This document shows, in pieces, positions 45,399 through 55,555 of a stretch of DNA of 64,000 nt. The notes beneath the pieces are model-generated. The model worked only from the letters and a program-made list of their open reading frames with translations, had not been told where the DNA came from and searched no databases. How positions within the stretch are numbered: the first letter of the stretch is position 1; every line of letters starts with the position of its first letter. The stretch is from Paenibacillus sp. SYP-B4298. GTDB lineage: Bacteria; Bacillota; Bacilli; Paenibacillales; Paenibacillaceae. Position numbers and translations under genes: made by a program. Location: assembly GCF_027627475.1 (NCBI RefSeq), contig NZ_CP115484.1:2030001-2094000 (forward strand). Direction: 5' to 3'.

Positions 45399-45899
45399 CT
45401 ATCCAGTATAGAGATATAACAAATAATCTGTCGGCACATCGGCATGTCCCAGTTGGCATAGCATAGCAGACAAATGACCGCGATAATAGGCGCCATGGTT
45501 CACAATATGTTGGATAATGCGGGATAGGGAGGCGTTCACGACTCCGTGAACAGGATGGGCAAGCAGCAGAGAGTCGTTCAAGTCCTCAGTAAGGAGCCAC
45601 TGACGATACTTGCTCTCGATATGTAGAAATCTCTGCCGCACATCCTCCAGACCCTCCTGGCTAGTCTGCTCCTTCAATCGCAGCAGCAAAGCTCTCGCTT
45701 CATCAAACGGGCGCTGACGCAACATACATAGCCACATGGCGTCCATTGCATACATATGGGACATAACACCCGAGATCGATGGGTAGATGCCCGCCGTCTC
45801 TTGACGCCATACGTTCTCCGGCAAGCTGCCCAAATGATTCAAAATGGCGCGGTTAGCCCAGCTATGGTATTCATAAAGCTCAATGGCAGCATCTGACAT
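45399..45899 (-). CDS. dinB: DinB-family protein (SOS-inducible)
   Basis: 166-residue four-helix-bundle protein of the DinB/YfiT group, not the polymerase of that name. The metal-binding histidine pattern is visible in YHSWANRAIL, MSHMYAMDAMW and IIQHIVNHGAYYRGHLSAML. GGAGGAA precedes the ATG. The promoter is flanked by two LexA boxes, matching the DNA-damage control known for Bacillus dinB. Members bind divalent metal and some act as bacillithiol- or mycothiol-dependent transferases; the role here is not known. Confidence 0.9.
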   Translation of the reverse strand: MSDAAIELYEYHSWANRAILNHLGSLPENVWRQETAGIYPSISGVMSHMYAMDAMWLCMLRQRPFDEARALLLRLKEQTSQEGLEDVRQRFLHIESKYRQWLLTEDLNDSLLLAHPVHGVVNASLSRIIQHIVNHGAYYRGHLSAMLCQLGHADVPTDYLLYLYTG

Positions 45900-45921
45900 T
45901 CATGCTTCCTCCCTCTACTCC

Positions 45922-45972
45922 ATTTAGAACATTTGTTCTCTTTATTATAGAACAAATGTTCTAAATCTGCAA
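45922..45972 (-). promoter_or_regulatory. dinB promoter with paired LexA (SOS) boxes
   Basis: Two 12-base boxes, GAACATTTGTTC and GAACAAATGTTC, sit in an 18-base perfect inverted repeat (45922-45939 with 45949-45966, 9-base gap). Each fits the Bacillus LexA box GAACnnnnGTTC. On the minus strand TATAAT (45949-45944) lies between them and TTGCAG (45972-45967) is 17 bases upstream. Confidence 0.88.
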
Positions 45973-46012
45973 TAGAGGAGAGAGCATCCCATAGCTTTCA
46001 CTATTCAAGCAG

Positions 46013-47092
46013 CTATAACAAATCTACATAATCGCTGACGTCGCGCTCCTTCTTCATTACACGGCTCAAATAATTCTCCTTTGTTATTTTGGTGCTCGAA
46101 TGATCCAGTGTCTCTGAGATCCAGTCCAGCGGCGCCCCCTTGGCATAAGCGGTCTGAGTAAAATAATGACGCAAGTAGTGGGGGGTAATACGTCTGCCGT
46201 GAATAGTCGTCAAACCAGCCTCCGCCATCCATGTGGATAGTGAGGCAGATAGGCTGGATAGGGTGTAGCATTTGCCTAACCGATTGGGGTAGAAGGGGGT
46301 GGAGTCCCCTGGAGATATCATGGTGCTCAGCCCGAGTCTGCGCCGATATTCAAGCAACGCTTCAAGCGCGTAGTCCTTGATGTGGGCATGCCGCAGCTTA
46401 TCCCGCTTCGTGCGCGTGCGCAAATAATAGCGTTTGCGGCTGGCATCATAATACAAATCTCCCCAGAGCGGAGTGATGATCTCATTGAGGCGCAGGCCAC
46501 TGGTTGCGAGTATAAATAGGAGGGATTGAATCTTAGGCTGCTCCTTGTAGTAGTCGATAGCGCTGCGCAGCGATTGCTCGTCAATGTCTCGATCAGGAAG
46601 CTCTGCACGGTTCATATGTACGGGCTGCAAGCCGCGAGCAATCGGTTTGTTCAGATAGCCTTCCTCGTAGCACCACGTAAGAAAGGACTGGATAATGACG
46701 ATCTTCTTGCTTAGTGTGCTAGTACGGTGCCCCTGTTGCTCCAGTAGCTGCTGAAATTTCTCCATATCGAGTCTGGTTAACTCGCGAATGTCCGTCTTGT
46801 TGATCTGGGCAGGATAGCGTAGCAGCAACAGCAGCTCGCGTGCATATTCCTTCTTCGTATTGAGCTTGCGGCGGCGGTCGCGGCGGTGGATATATAGATA
46901 GACCATCCCCAGGTTGGAGACAGCCCGATAATTGTAATTGCCCTGGTCATCCTCCTGCGCAGAGATTCCCTCCATGACTTGGCCGCGATATTGATCATCG
47001 AGCAGTAGGGGATATAACCGGGCTGGTGATAGGTGGCTGGTGTCCGCGCCAGTACGCAGCAGCGATGTGACATTCGGCAGATTGAGGTTCAT
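46013..47092 (-). CDS. Tyrosine recombinase of unknown target
   Basis: 359-residue site-specific recombinase, unlike XerS in sequence. The catalytic set is complete: Arg201 (ATSGLRLNEI), Lys229 (TRTKRDK), His305 and Arg308 (PHYLRHYF), His331 (LDHSSTKIT) and Tyr341 (ENYLSR). A SAM-like domain (about 75-160) precedes it and an unusual N-terminal 70 residues is added. AAGGAG lies 9 bases upstream of the ATG. It is divergent from an HTH protein across a 348-base AT-rich gap. No phage or transposon genes adjoin, so it looks like a stand-alone or domesticated recombinase; the nearby dif-like sites are candidate targets. Confidence 0.88.
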   Translation of the reverse strand: MNLNLPNVTSLLRTGADTSHLSPARLYPLLLDDQYRGQVMEGISAQEDDQGNYNYRAVSNLGMVYLYIHRRDRRRKLNTKKEYARELLLLLRYPAQINKTDIRELTRLDMEKFQQLLEQQGHRTSTLSKKIVIIQSFLTWCYEEGYLNKPIARGLQPVHMNRAELPDRDIDEQSLRSAIDYYKEQPKIQSLLFILATSGLRLNEIITPLWGDLYYDASRKRYYLRTRTKRDKLRHAHIKDYALEALLEYRRRLGLSTMISPGDSTPFYPNRLGKCYTLSSLSASLSTWMAEAGLTTIHGRRITPHYLRHYFTQTAYAKGAPLDWISETLDHSSTKITKENYLSRVMKKERDVSDYVDLL

Positions 47093-47440
47093 CCACTTAT
47101 TCTCCTTCTTTCATACACTTTCTACTATTATATATAAACTTATATTCATTGAATAGATGGTTTTATTTCGATAATATATGTGCCTTCCATACGTAACGAC
47201 TAGTACACTCGAAAAATGACAATCAAGATTTGAATCTAAAATAATAGTACAATCTTTTCTATTGAACACAATTATCATATTCACTACTATATGTAGAATA
47301 AAAAAAGATAATTGTATGTATATTCTACTTTTATAATATATGACTGTTCATATGAATTGCTTTATAATTAGATCAATCCAAGCTATAATAAGAAGAAGTG
47401 AATCAGATCATGAGATAGAAACAGGAAGGGATAATGATCC
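47093..47440. other. AT-rich divergent control region between recombinase and HTH gene
   Basis: 348 bases, strongly AT-rich and without a gene. It holds an inverted pair GTAGAATA/TATTCTAC (47293-47300 and 47321-47328) and TATAAT hexamers at 47363 and 47384 facing the HTH gene. TACACTCGAAA at about 47204 recurs at about 45320 next to the dif-like sites. It may hold recombinase or HTH binding sites; no dif-like site was found inside it. Confidence 0.45.
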
Positions 47441-48430
47441 ATGAACGAAACAAGCAGGGAGTATTGGGATGTTGTCCAAGCGGCCGCTGCCCTGGGAATT
47501 ACGACAACCTCATTATATAAGCTCGTGAACCATGCCAATCCAGACAAACGACTGGAGCCAGTGAATCGCAGCACCCATCGAGGCGATGGCGGGTATCGCT
47601 TCCGTGTGGAGGAGGTCGAGAGGCTCAAGGCATACTATGTGAAGCCGGATCTGACACCAGCAGAGGCTGCGCAGAGGCTTGGTCGTTCCACGACGTTCAT
47701 TCATAAGCTGCTGCAAGAGAATAAGCTGGATTATTATGAAGGTGAATACCGCGGCAAACGCACCTATTTTATTCGGGAGACGGAATTGGAAAGATATAGG
47801 CTGGAAAATCCCGATGCGGGCAAATATGAAACCATCTATGATGGCAAGCACGGTCTGTTCTTGTACCAGCCGTTTGCCCGCAATGGGCAGTTGGCGCGCC
47901 TGATCGAGCTGAAGCGTGTGAGCAACAAGAAAGCGGAGGCGATGCTGCTAACGGAGGACGGGGAGAGAATTAGCTATGAAGAAGCCGTCGCTTCAGGCTG
48001 GCGGGCACAATTGGAGCTGGAGCCGCGAAAGCCGAATACTGCTTATGGGTATGCCCGTTTTATCTTTCCATTGCCTCGTTCCTTGGACTCCATTATCTAT
48101 ACGCTCATTGAGGAGATGTTCAAGCAGATAGGGCCAGCCAATATGCGGATTGTTGCCGGGGGGCAACTGGAGGTGGAGGTACGCAAGTCCGTATTGAAGG
48201 GGATTTTGCCCGCGACTCACGGTGAATGGATCGACAAGCTCCGCTTATTTATTCGTCAGGGGGAAATTGTTGTGAAATATGATGGAATACTGATCGACAC
48301 AGGCTTGTCTCCCATTACGATGTATATCCCTGAAGTGAAGAAGCAAATGCTGACCCGACTGGCCAGTCAACAGCAGTTGTCTTTGCAGGAATGGCTGGAG
48401 AGGAGATTGGATGAACTGCTGGAGAATTGA
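47441..48430 (+). CDS. Double helix-turn-helix DNA-binding protein
   Basis: 329 residues with two MerR/excisionase-like helix-turn-helix modules. The first is at about 8-65 (DVVQAAAALGITTTSLYKLVNHAN, then a winged YRFRVEEVERLKAYY), the second at about 70-125 (LTPAEAAQRLGRSTTFIHKLLQEN, then RTYFIRETELERY). The C-terminal 190 residues have no recognised family. Divergent pairing with a tyrosine recombinase suggests a directionality or transcription factor for it. The ribosome site GAAGGG is 10-11 bases from the ATG. Ends in a strong terminator. Confidence 0.75.
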   Translation: MNETSREYWDVVQAAAALGITTTSLYKLVNHANPDKRLEPVNRSTHRGDGGYRFRVEEVERLKAYYVKPDLTPAEAAQRLGRSTTFIHKLLQENKLDYYEGEYRGKRTYFIRETELERYRLENPDAGKYETIYDGKHGLFLYQPFARNGQLARLIELKRVSNKKAEAMLLTEDGERISYEEAVASGWRAQLELEPRKPNTAYGYARFIFPLPRSLDSIIYTLIEEMFKQIGPANMRIVAGGQLEVEVRKSVLKGILPATHGEWIDKLRLFIRQGEIVVKYDGILIDTGLSPITMYIPEVKKQMLTRLASQQQLSLQEWLERRLDELLEN

Positions 48431-48449
48431 CACTTCTGCAAGCAAGCGA

Positions 48450-48480
48450 GCCGGGGATTTCGTATGCCCCGGCTTTCGTT
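48450..48480. terminator. Terminator between HTH gene and DUF1275 gene
   Basis: GCCGGGG (48450-48456) pairs with CCCCGGC (48467-48473), followed by TTTCGTT on the + strand; the two genes are convergent. Confidence 0.75.
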
Positions 48481-48498
48481 CCTTCATTATAGTAGTGG

Positions 48499-49242
48499 TT
48501 ATCGTAGAGCCTCTGATGCGTTGTCATCTGGTCCAGGATGAAGCAAGAGCCAGGCGAGTAGGGTGATGGAGCCAACCAACACGACCGGCAGCCATAATAA
48601 GAGATACAGCCCAAAATTAATAGCAAGCGCTGCGGCAATAGCACCAAGAAGATAGGTGACAAGCGCAGCCAAGCGCAAAAGGGTGTCGCGGCCCCAGCGA
48701 GCAAGCGGTGCTGTTCGATCCCGTCTGCGCTGACGAAGACGCCGGACGTATGTAATGCCGTCCTCGACGGTATGGGTCAGGTTGTTCGTCAGAACAGTGG
48801 TTGAGATACCAGCTATCCCCAATGAGCGGCCTGCTGAGGTTTGCAGACCCATCGCACAGCTTAATAGAACAATGAGACCATAGAGCTGAGCAGGAGTTGG
48901 CTCACCGAGCCAGTGCCATAATGTGAATGCCAGCAATAATAACACTTCTACACCGAGCAAGCGCGTGACCTTGGGCGGCCATCCCTTCGGTCTGCTGCCT
49001 TCTGATTCGCCCAGCAGTGCTGCACCGAGTATATTTCCCCCTATAAAGCCCATCAGCGCAGTTCCTGCTCGCAGTACGGCGAGCTCCTGAGACTGACCAA
49101 TCGCCATGCCAAGAAGGACGATATTGCCCGTCATGTTGGCTGTGAACACATGGCCAAGCTCCAAAAAACCGATTACATCCACCATCCCCGCTACCAGGCA
49201 GAGCAACAGGAGCAGGGTGTAGCGCCAGTTGGTTAGTTTCAT
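48499..49242 (-). CDS. DUF1275 (YoaK-type) membrane protein
   Basis: About 247 residues, with six or seven hydrophobic segments. Family features include the N-terminal GMVDVIGFLELGHVFTANMTGN and a central MGLQTSAGRSLGIAGISTTVLTNNLTH segment. Start is ATG 49242, 6 bases after GGAGG; the longer reading has no site. DUF1275 proteins are membrane proteins of unknown transport role. It shows no functional link to its neighbours. Confidence 0.9.
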   Translation of the reverse strand: MKLTNWRYTLLLLLCLVAGMVDVIGFLELGHVFTANMTGNIVLLGMAIGQSQELAVLRAGTALMGFIGGNILGAALLGESEGSRPKGWPPKVTRLLGVEVLLLLAFTLWHWLGEPTPAQLYGLIVLLSCAMGLQTSAGRSLGIAGISTTVLTNNLTHTVEDGITYVRRLRQRRRDRTAPLARWGRDTLLRLAALVTYLLGAIAAALAINFGLYLLLWLPVVLVGSITLLAWLLLHPGPDDNASEALR

Positions 49243-50327
<1,085 letters not shown>

Positions 50328-50421
50328 ATGCCACTCATGTTTAGCTAGCAAGGGTCAGCATAACCCTCCTTTCTACTGAATAAAATGTCATTACCTGTGT
50401 TGTCGAAACATCGGGAGATGC

Positions 50422-51450
50422 ATGAGTAGGGGGAGGACTATGGTACGGACAGACGGCACTGTGCTTGTTACTGGAGCAGACGGTTTTATCGGCTCTCATC
50501 TGACAGAGCTGCTGGTAGAGCAAGGATGCCAGGTTCGCGCATTTGTCTACTATAATGCTTTCGGCGGAGCCGGGTGGCTAGATCAATTGAAGCCGGACAT
50601 TCGCTCCCAATTGCACCTGGTTTATGGAGATATTCGCGATGGAGCTGCAGTCAAGCAGGCCATGAACGGCTGCCACACGGTTTTTCATTTGGCGGCGCTA
50701 GTAGGTATTCCATATTCATACCTGGCTCCTGAAAGCTACATTGATACCAATATCAAGGGAACGCTCCATGTGCTGCAGGCTGCCAGGGAGCTGGGCGTGG
50801 AACGAATCGTGCATACCTCTACGAGCGAGGTATATGGGACGGCCAGATATGTCCCGATGACGGAAGAGCATCCATTGCTTGGGCAATCTCCATATTCGGC
50901 CTCCAAGATCGGCGCGGATCAGCTTGCGCTGTCCTTTTACTACGCCTATGGGCTGCCAGTTGTCATCTTGCGCCCCTTCAACACGTATGGCCCACGCCAA
51001 TCTCGGAGAGCCGTCCTGCCGACCATCATCACGCAGCTTCTTGCAGGAGCGGACAGCATCCGACTAGGCTCCGTCCTGCCGACTCGGGATTTTACGTATG
51101 TCCAGGATACGGTTCGCGGGTTTACTGCTGCTGCGCAGGCGGTGGGTGCAATAGGTCACACGGTGCATATCGGGAGCGGCTGGGAAACAAGCATCGGTGA
51201 GGCAGCGGCATTGGTGGCGGAGCTGCTCGGGGTCGAGGCGGCAATTGAGAGCGATACCGCCCGCATGCGTCCTGCAGGAAGCGAAGTGGAGCGGCTGTGG
51301 GCCGATCCCTCCAAAGCCAAGCAGTTGCTAGGCTGGGAGCCGAAATATGGGGGAGCGGATGGGCTGCGAAGGGGATTGGCGGAGACGATCGAGTGGTTTG
51401 CTTCCATGCCCTCGGCATGGCAAGCAGAGCCGCAATCGTATACGATATGA
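50422..51450 (+). CDS. legB: NAD-dependent 4,6-dehydratase, legionaminic acid pathway
   Basis: Extended short-chain dehydrogenase converting NDP-GlcNAc (GDP form in Campylobacter) to the 4-keto-6-deoxy sugar, the first committed step. NAD-binding TGADGFIG (residues 17-24) and the catalytic TSTSEVYG, Tyr158 and Lys162 (SPYSASK) are in place, with the RPFNTYGPRQSRRAVLPT segment typical of LegB. Two starts are plausible: ATG 50422 after GGGAG and ATG 50440 after GGGGAGG. The stop overlaps the next start by ATGA. First of five + strand genes of the pathway. Confidence 0.87.
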   Translation: MSRGRTMVRTDGTVLVTGADGFIGSHLTELLVEQGCQVRAFVYYNAFGGAGWLDQLKPDIRSQLHLVYGDIRDGAAVKQAMNGCHTVFHLAALVGIPYSYLAPESYIDTNIKGTLHVLQAARELGVERIVHTSTSEVYGTARYVPMTEEHPLLGQSPYSASKIGADQLALSFYYAYGLPVVILRPFNTYGPRQSRRAVLPTIITQLLAGADSIRLGSVLPTRDFTYVQDTVRGFTAAAQAVGAIGHTVHIGSGWETSIGEAAALVAELLGVEAAIESDTARMRPAGSEVERLWADPSKAKQLLGWEPKYGGADGLRRGLAETIEWFASMPSAWQAEPQSYTI

Positions 51451-52655
51451 GCGGACGGGCTGCAAGTCAGTTTGCGCAGGAGATTGTACAGCGGTTGAAG
51501 CAGGTGCTTCCGTCAGGTGAGCAGCCGGTTGAGCTGCATGCGCCGTATTTCGCCGGGAAGGAATGGCACTATGTAAAGGAGTGTCTCGATACAGGATGGG
51601 TGTCGTCGGCTGGGGCATTTGTGGAACAGTTCGAACAGCAGCTAGCAGACTTCACGGGGATGCGATATGCAGTCGCTGTGGTGAACGGTTCTGCCGCCCT
51701 GCATGCTGCTCTGCTGGTTGCGGGTGTGGAAAGTCAGGATGAAGTGATCATCCCTGCATTGACATTCGTGGCTACGGCCAATGCGGTTCATTACTGCGGG
51801 GCAGTTCCGCATCTGGCGGATAGCTGTGAACGAACTCTCGGTCTTGATCCGGGGAAATTAAGACGGCATCTCCAGTCGATCGCAGTGCTCCGAGATGGCG
51901 CCTGCTTCAATGGGCTTACTGGGAGGCGAATTCGTGCTGCCGTACCGATGCATACGCTGGGACATCCGGCGCGGCTGGATGAGCTGGCAGAGGTATGCGC
52001 CGATTATCGGTTGGAGATGGTCGAGGATGCGGCGGAAGCACTTGGCTCCTGGTACAAAGGCCGCCATATCGGCAGTTGGGGTTGCCTGGCGGCATTCAGC
52101 TTCAACGGCAACAAAATTATGACCGCGGGCGGAGGCGGCGCTATTGTGACGAACAGCGAGCCGCTGGCCAGAGCTGTCCGGCACTTGACGACGACGGCGA
52201 AGGTGCCGCATCGTTGGCGCTTTGTACATGATGCCGTTGGCTACAATTATCGGCTGCCCAATCTGAATGCGGCGCTAGCGCTGGCACAACTGGAGCAGAT
52301 GCCGATGATGCTAGATTGCAAACGCAGGCTGGCACGAGCATACCAACGCGCATTCGAGCAAGCGGAAGGGGTTCAATGCTACAGTGAGCCGCCGCAATGT
52401 CGCAGCAACTATTGGTTGAATGCCTTGGTGCTGGAGGAGCAGCATCAGGGTGAGTTGGAGGCCGTACTGGAGCTTGCCCATCAGGAGGGCATCAGGGCAC
52501 GGCCGCTCTGGACTCCGCTGCATCAACTGCCCATGCTGCGTGATGCCCCACGCATGGAGCTTGCAACAAGCGAGAGCTTGGCTAAGAGGGTAATTAATAT
52601 TCCGAGCAGTGCATTTCTCATAGGGGCCACACGGAGGGAAGCATGGAACAGCTAA
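51447..52655 (+). CDS. legC: PLP-dependent sugar aminotransferase, legionaminic acid pathway
   Basis: DegT/DnrJ/EryC1-family aminotransferase that installs the 4-amino group on the 4-keto sugar, with glutamate as donor. The 402-residue protein has the PLP lysine in SFNGNKIMTAGGGGAIVTN (Lys223), the EDAAEALGS motif (about 193-201) and the LegC-type beginning (VELHAPYFAGKEWHYVKECLDTGWVSS). ATG 51447 gives the ATGA overlap with legB and the family's normal N-terminus. Overlaps the next gene by 13 bases. Confidence 0.9.
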   Translation: MSGRAASQFAQEIVQRLKQVLPSGEQPVELHAPYFAGKEWHYVKECLDTGWVSSAGAFVEQFEQQLADFTGMRYAVAVVNGSAALHAALLVAGVESQDEVIIPALTFVATANAVHYCGAVPHLADSCERTLGLDPGKLRRHLQSIAVLRDGACFNGLTGRRIRAAVPMHTLGHPARLDELAEVCADYRLEMVEDAAEALGSWYKGRHIGSWGCLAAFSFNGNKIMTAGGGGAIVTNSEPLARAVRHLTTTAKVPHRWRFVHDAVGYNYRLPNLNAALALAQLEQMPMMLDCKRRLARAYQRAFEQAEGVQCYSEPPQCRSNYWLNALVLEEQHQGELEAVLELAHQEGIRARPLWTPLHQLPMLRDAPRMELATSESLAKRVINIPSSAFLIGATRREAWNS

Positions 52656-53797
52656 ATCCATACCGCATCGCAGTCATAACTGGGAGCCGGGCCGAGTATG
52701 AGCTGTTGTATGGCTTAATGAAGCGGATTGAGGAGCTCCCGCAGCTAAGGCTTCAACTGATCGTTACCGGGATGCATCTGTCGCCGGAATTTGGCATGAC
52801 GGTTGATCGGATCATCGAGGACGGCTTCGCCATTGAGCAGCGTGTCGAAATGCTGGTATCCAGTGATACTGGAGCAGGAGCAGCCAAGTCGACAGCGCTC
52901 GGGATGATCGGCTTTGCCGATGCCTTCGCGCGCCTTCGTCCCCATTGGGTCGTCGTACTGGGCGACCGTTACGAGATATGGGCAGCGGCCAGCGCTGCCT
53001 ATCTCGCCCGGATTCCGATTGCTCATATCGGCGGCGGAGATGTAACGGAAGGGGCACTGGACGAGGCCATACGCCATGGGATAACGAAAATGGCGCAGCT
53101 TCATTTTGTTACCAATGAACAGTCTGCTCGCAGAGTTCGCCGACTTGGGGAAGCTGCAGACACGATCATTCAGGTGGGGCACCCGGGAATCGACCGGATT
53201 ATGGAGCTGCCGCTGCTCCCAAGGCAAGAGCTGGAACGGGAGCTGGAATTCACTTTTCGCCTGCGCAATGTACTCGTGACGTATCACCCGGCGACGCTTG
53301 GCGAGCACGATGCCGAGGTGGAACTGAAGGCGCTGCTCACGGCGCTGGATAGTCTTGGCGATGAGGTTGGCATCCTGCTGACCAAGCCTAACGCCGATCC
53401 GGGAGGCCGTCGTTACGGCGCGCTGGTTGAACAGTTTGCGTCGAATCGGCGAAACTGCCGGGTGTATACATCACTCGGGCAGCTCCGGTACTTCAGCGCG
53501 GCTCGGGTTGTAGATGCCGTCGTAGGCAATTCCTCCAGCGGGCTGTGTGAGATTCCGTCGCTCGGCACGCCGACGGTCGATATTGGCGTGCGGCAGCGGG
53601 GCCGCCTTCGCGGGCCATCAGTCCTGCACTGCGAGCCGAATGAGACGGCCATTCGAGCCGCCATCCTCCATGCCTTCCGCATGGATGCCAGTCGTCTGTC
53701 CAATCCGTATGGGAATGGCACCAGCAGTGTGCGCATGGTGGAGGAATTGTGTCGCCGCGCGGGATGTGGGCTTAGTGGGCTGAAGCGTTTTTGCTGA
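52643..53797 (+). CDS. legG: Hydrolysing NDP-sugar 2-epimerase, legionaminic acid pathway
   Basis: Removes the nucleotide and epimerises C2 to give the free 2,4-diacetamido-2,4,6-trideoxymannose. NeuC/LegG family, GT-B-like fold, 384 residues. Features include ITGSRAEYELLYGLMKRI, VVLGDRYEIWAAASAAY, IAHIGGGDVTEGALDEAIRH and VVGNSSSGLCEIPSLGTP. The order legB-legC-legG-legI marks LegG over a sialic-acid NeuC. It starts within the end of legC and stops 16 bases before legI. Confidence 0.9.
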   Translation: MEQLNPYRIAVITGSRAEYELLYGLMKRIEELPQLRLQLIVTGMHLSPEFGMTVDRIIEDGFAIEQRVEMLVSSDTGAGAAKSTALGMIGFADAFARLRPHWVVVLGDRYEIWAAASAAYLARIPIAHIGGGDVTEGALDEAIRHGITKMAQLHFVTNEQSARRVRRLGEAADTIIQVGHPGIDRIMELPLLPRQELERELEFTFRLRNVLVTYHPATLGEHDAEVELKALLTALDSLGDEVGILLTKPNADPGGRRYGALVEQFASNRRNCRVYTSLGQLRYFSAARVVDAVVGNSSSGLCEIPSLGTPTVDIGVRQRGRLRGPSVLHCEPNETAIRAAILHAFRMDASRLSNPYGNGTSSVRMVEELCRRAGCGLSGLKRFC

Positions 53798-53813
53798 AGA
53801 GGGAGGCGAGGGT

Positions 53814-54890
53814 ATGGGCATGAAGATCATTGCGGAGATCGGTGTCAATCACAATGGGTCGCTGGAGCTGGCCAGTCGTCTGGTTGAGGCGGCGGCAGCG
53901 GCGGGAGCCGATGCTGTCAAGCTCCAGACCTTCAAAGCATCGCGTCTTGCGGCTGCCGATGCGCCCAAGGCCGCATACCAGCAACAACAGGCAGCAGGAG
54001 CAGAGGACTCCCAGTTATCCATGCTTCGCAAGCTGGAGCTCTCCGAGGAGGCGCATGAGCTGTTGGCACAGCAATGCGCTGCATGCGGGCTGGAGCTGCT
54101 GGCCACGCCATTCGATGAACAGAGTGCCGCGTGGCTTGGACAGCGGCGTATTGTTACACGCTTCAAGGTTGCCTCGGGGGACATTACGCACGCGCCGCTG
54201 CTGCTGGCGCTGGCACGCAGCGGCAAGCCGATTCTGCTGTCGACAGGCATGTCCACGCTGTCGGACATTGAGCAGGCGCTAGGCGTATTGGCTTATGGTT
54301 ACACCGCCTCTGCCTCAGACTGGCCGGGGCGCGCTGCATTTCGCGAGGCTTACTTATCCAGGGCAGGACAGGCTGCGCTCGCGGCTAAGGTCACCTTGCT
54401 GCATGCCACTACTGCCTACCCGGCTCCCTTTGAGAGCATTAATCTACGTGCGCTGGATACACTCGCTGCGGCATTCGGACTGGCGGTTGGACTGTCCGAC
54501 CATTCCGAGGGCAACGTTGTAGCGGTGGCTGCAGCAGCCAGAGGCGCAGTGCTGCTGGAAAAGCATCTGACGTTAGACCGGGGCATGGAGGGCCCGGATC
54601 ATCGCGCCTCACTTGATCCTGAAGGCTTCGCCCAGATGGTGCTTGCAGTCCGTCAGGCAGAGGCAGCGCTCGGTACTGGACGAAAGCTGCCGGATGATGC
54701 CGAGATAGACAATGCGCGTATCGTCCGGCGAAGCCTGGTAGCAGCCAGAGACATCGAGGCGGGCAGGCTGATAACGGAGGAGGATATAGCGGTGAAGCGG
54801 CCGGGAGACGGGATGACCCCTTATGCATACTGGGAGGTGCTGGGCAAGCCAGCGAGCAAAAGCTACCGCGAGGAGGAGAGGCTTGAATGA
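53814..54890 (+). CDS. legI: N,N'-diacetyllegionaminate synthase (NeuB family)
   Basis: Condenses the trideoxy-mannose derivative with phosphoenolpyruvate to make the nine-carbon legionaminic acid. TIM barrel with IIAEIGVNHNGSLELASRLV, ADAVKLQTFKASRL, FKVASGDITHAPLL, GLSDHSEG and LEKHLTLDRGMEGPDH; the C-terminal SAF antifreeze-like domain (about 295-358) includes RSLVAARDIEAGRLITEEDI. GGAGG lies about 9 bases before the ATG. Overlaps the next gene by ATGA. Pseudaminate synthase is the alternative, but the partner genes fit legionaminate. Confidence 0.9.
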   Translation: MGMKIIAEIGVNHNGSLELASRLVEAAAAAGADAVKLQTFKASRLAAADAPKAAYQQQQAAGAEDSQLSMLRKLELSEEAHELLAQQCAACGLELLATPFDEQSAAWLGQRRIVTRFKVASGDITHAPLLLALARSGKPILLSTGMSTLSDIEQALGVLAYGYTASASDWPGRAAFREAYLSRAGQAALAAKVTLLHATTAYPAPFESINLRALDTLAAAFGLAVGLSDHSEGNVVAVAAAARGAVLLEKHLTLDRGMEGPDHRASLDPEGFAQMVLAVRQAEAALGTGRKLPDDAEIDNARIVRRSLVAARDIEAGRLITEEDIAVKRPGDGMTPYAYWEVLGKPASKSYREEERLE

Positions 54891-55555
54891 AGCTGGCGAT
54901 CTTCGGCGCTTCGGGCCTGGCAAGGGAAGCCGCTGACCTGGCATGGCTGCTTGGCTATTCACAGCTCGTGTTGATTGATCGAATGCAACCTGATCGAATG
55001 CAACCCGCAGGCTCCGAAGACATCCCTCACTTGCCATGCGTCAGCAGCGAGCTGCCAGTAATCGGGGAGGAAGCTGTAAGCACGCTCGCTGCGCAGGGCT
55101 GGAAATTCATCATCGCGATCGGTCAGCCCGCGCTGCGCAGGCAGGTGCAGAATCGCTATCCTCATCTGCCCTATATTAATCTGGTGCATCCTGAAGCAAC
55201 ACTTGCCGCCAGACAACCGCCGGATCTGTATGAGCGCTACGGCAATATCGTGCTGGCAGGCTGCCGAATGACCACCGGAATCCGCTGCGGCAATTTTGGT
55301 ATCTATAATCTCAACTGCACGATTGCGCATGATGGCTTCATTGAGGACTATGTAACCATTGGGCCTGGGGCTCATCTATCGGGCAACGTCCATCTGGGCG
55401 AGGGGGCGTATATAGGCGCGGGTGCCGTTGTGCTGCAAGGTCGTGCTGGGAATAATAAGCTGATGATCGGCAGCGGTGCGATCGTCGGTGCAGGAGCGGT
55501 GGTTACGCGCGAGGTGGCGGCGGGAGCGGTCGTCAAGGGCGTGCCTGCACGTTAA
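54887..55555 (+). CDS. NeuD/PglD-type sugar O/N-acetyltransferase (LegH candidate)
   Basis: 222-residue acetyltransferase with an N-terminal Rossmann-like sugar-nucleotide part (LAIFGASGLAREAADLAWLLGY) and a C-terminal left-handed beta-helix of hexapeptide repeats (NCTIAHDGFIEDYVTIGPGAHLSG onward to VVKGVPAR). It should acetylate the 4-amino group after LegC, completing the N,N'-diacetyl pattern. A short internal duplication (RMQPDRMQP) sits in the middle. It starts on the ATGA overlap with legI and ends the + strand half of the pathway. Confidence 0.85.
   Translation: MKLAIFGASGLAREAADLAWLLGYSQLVLIDRMQPDRMQPAGSEDIPHLPCVSSELPVIGEEAVSTLAAQGWKFIIAIGQPALRRQVQNRYPHLPYINLVHPEATLAARQPPDLYERYGNIVLAGCRMTTGIRCGNFGIYNLNCTIAHDGFIEDYVTIGPGAHLSGNVHLGEGAYIGAGAVVLQGRAGNNKLMIGSGAIVGAGAVVTREVAAGAVVKGVPAR

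Noticed and set aside
42398-48430. A prophage or integrative element bounded by the two recombinases.
   Set aside because: No structural, replication, relaxase or cargo genes and no long flanking direct repeats; dinB and wall peptidase are ordinary chromosomal genes.
53814-54890. Sialic acid (NeuAc) synthase assignment.
   Set aside because: The adjoining 4,6-dehydratase, aminotransferase and PtmE/F/A set fit a trideoxy nonulosonic acid, not NeuAc.
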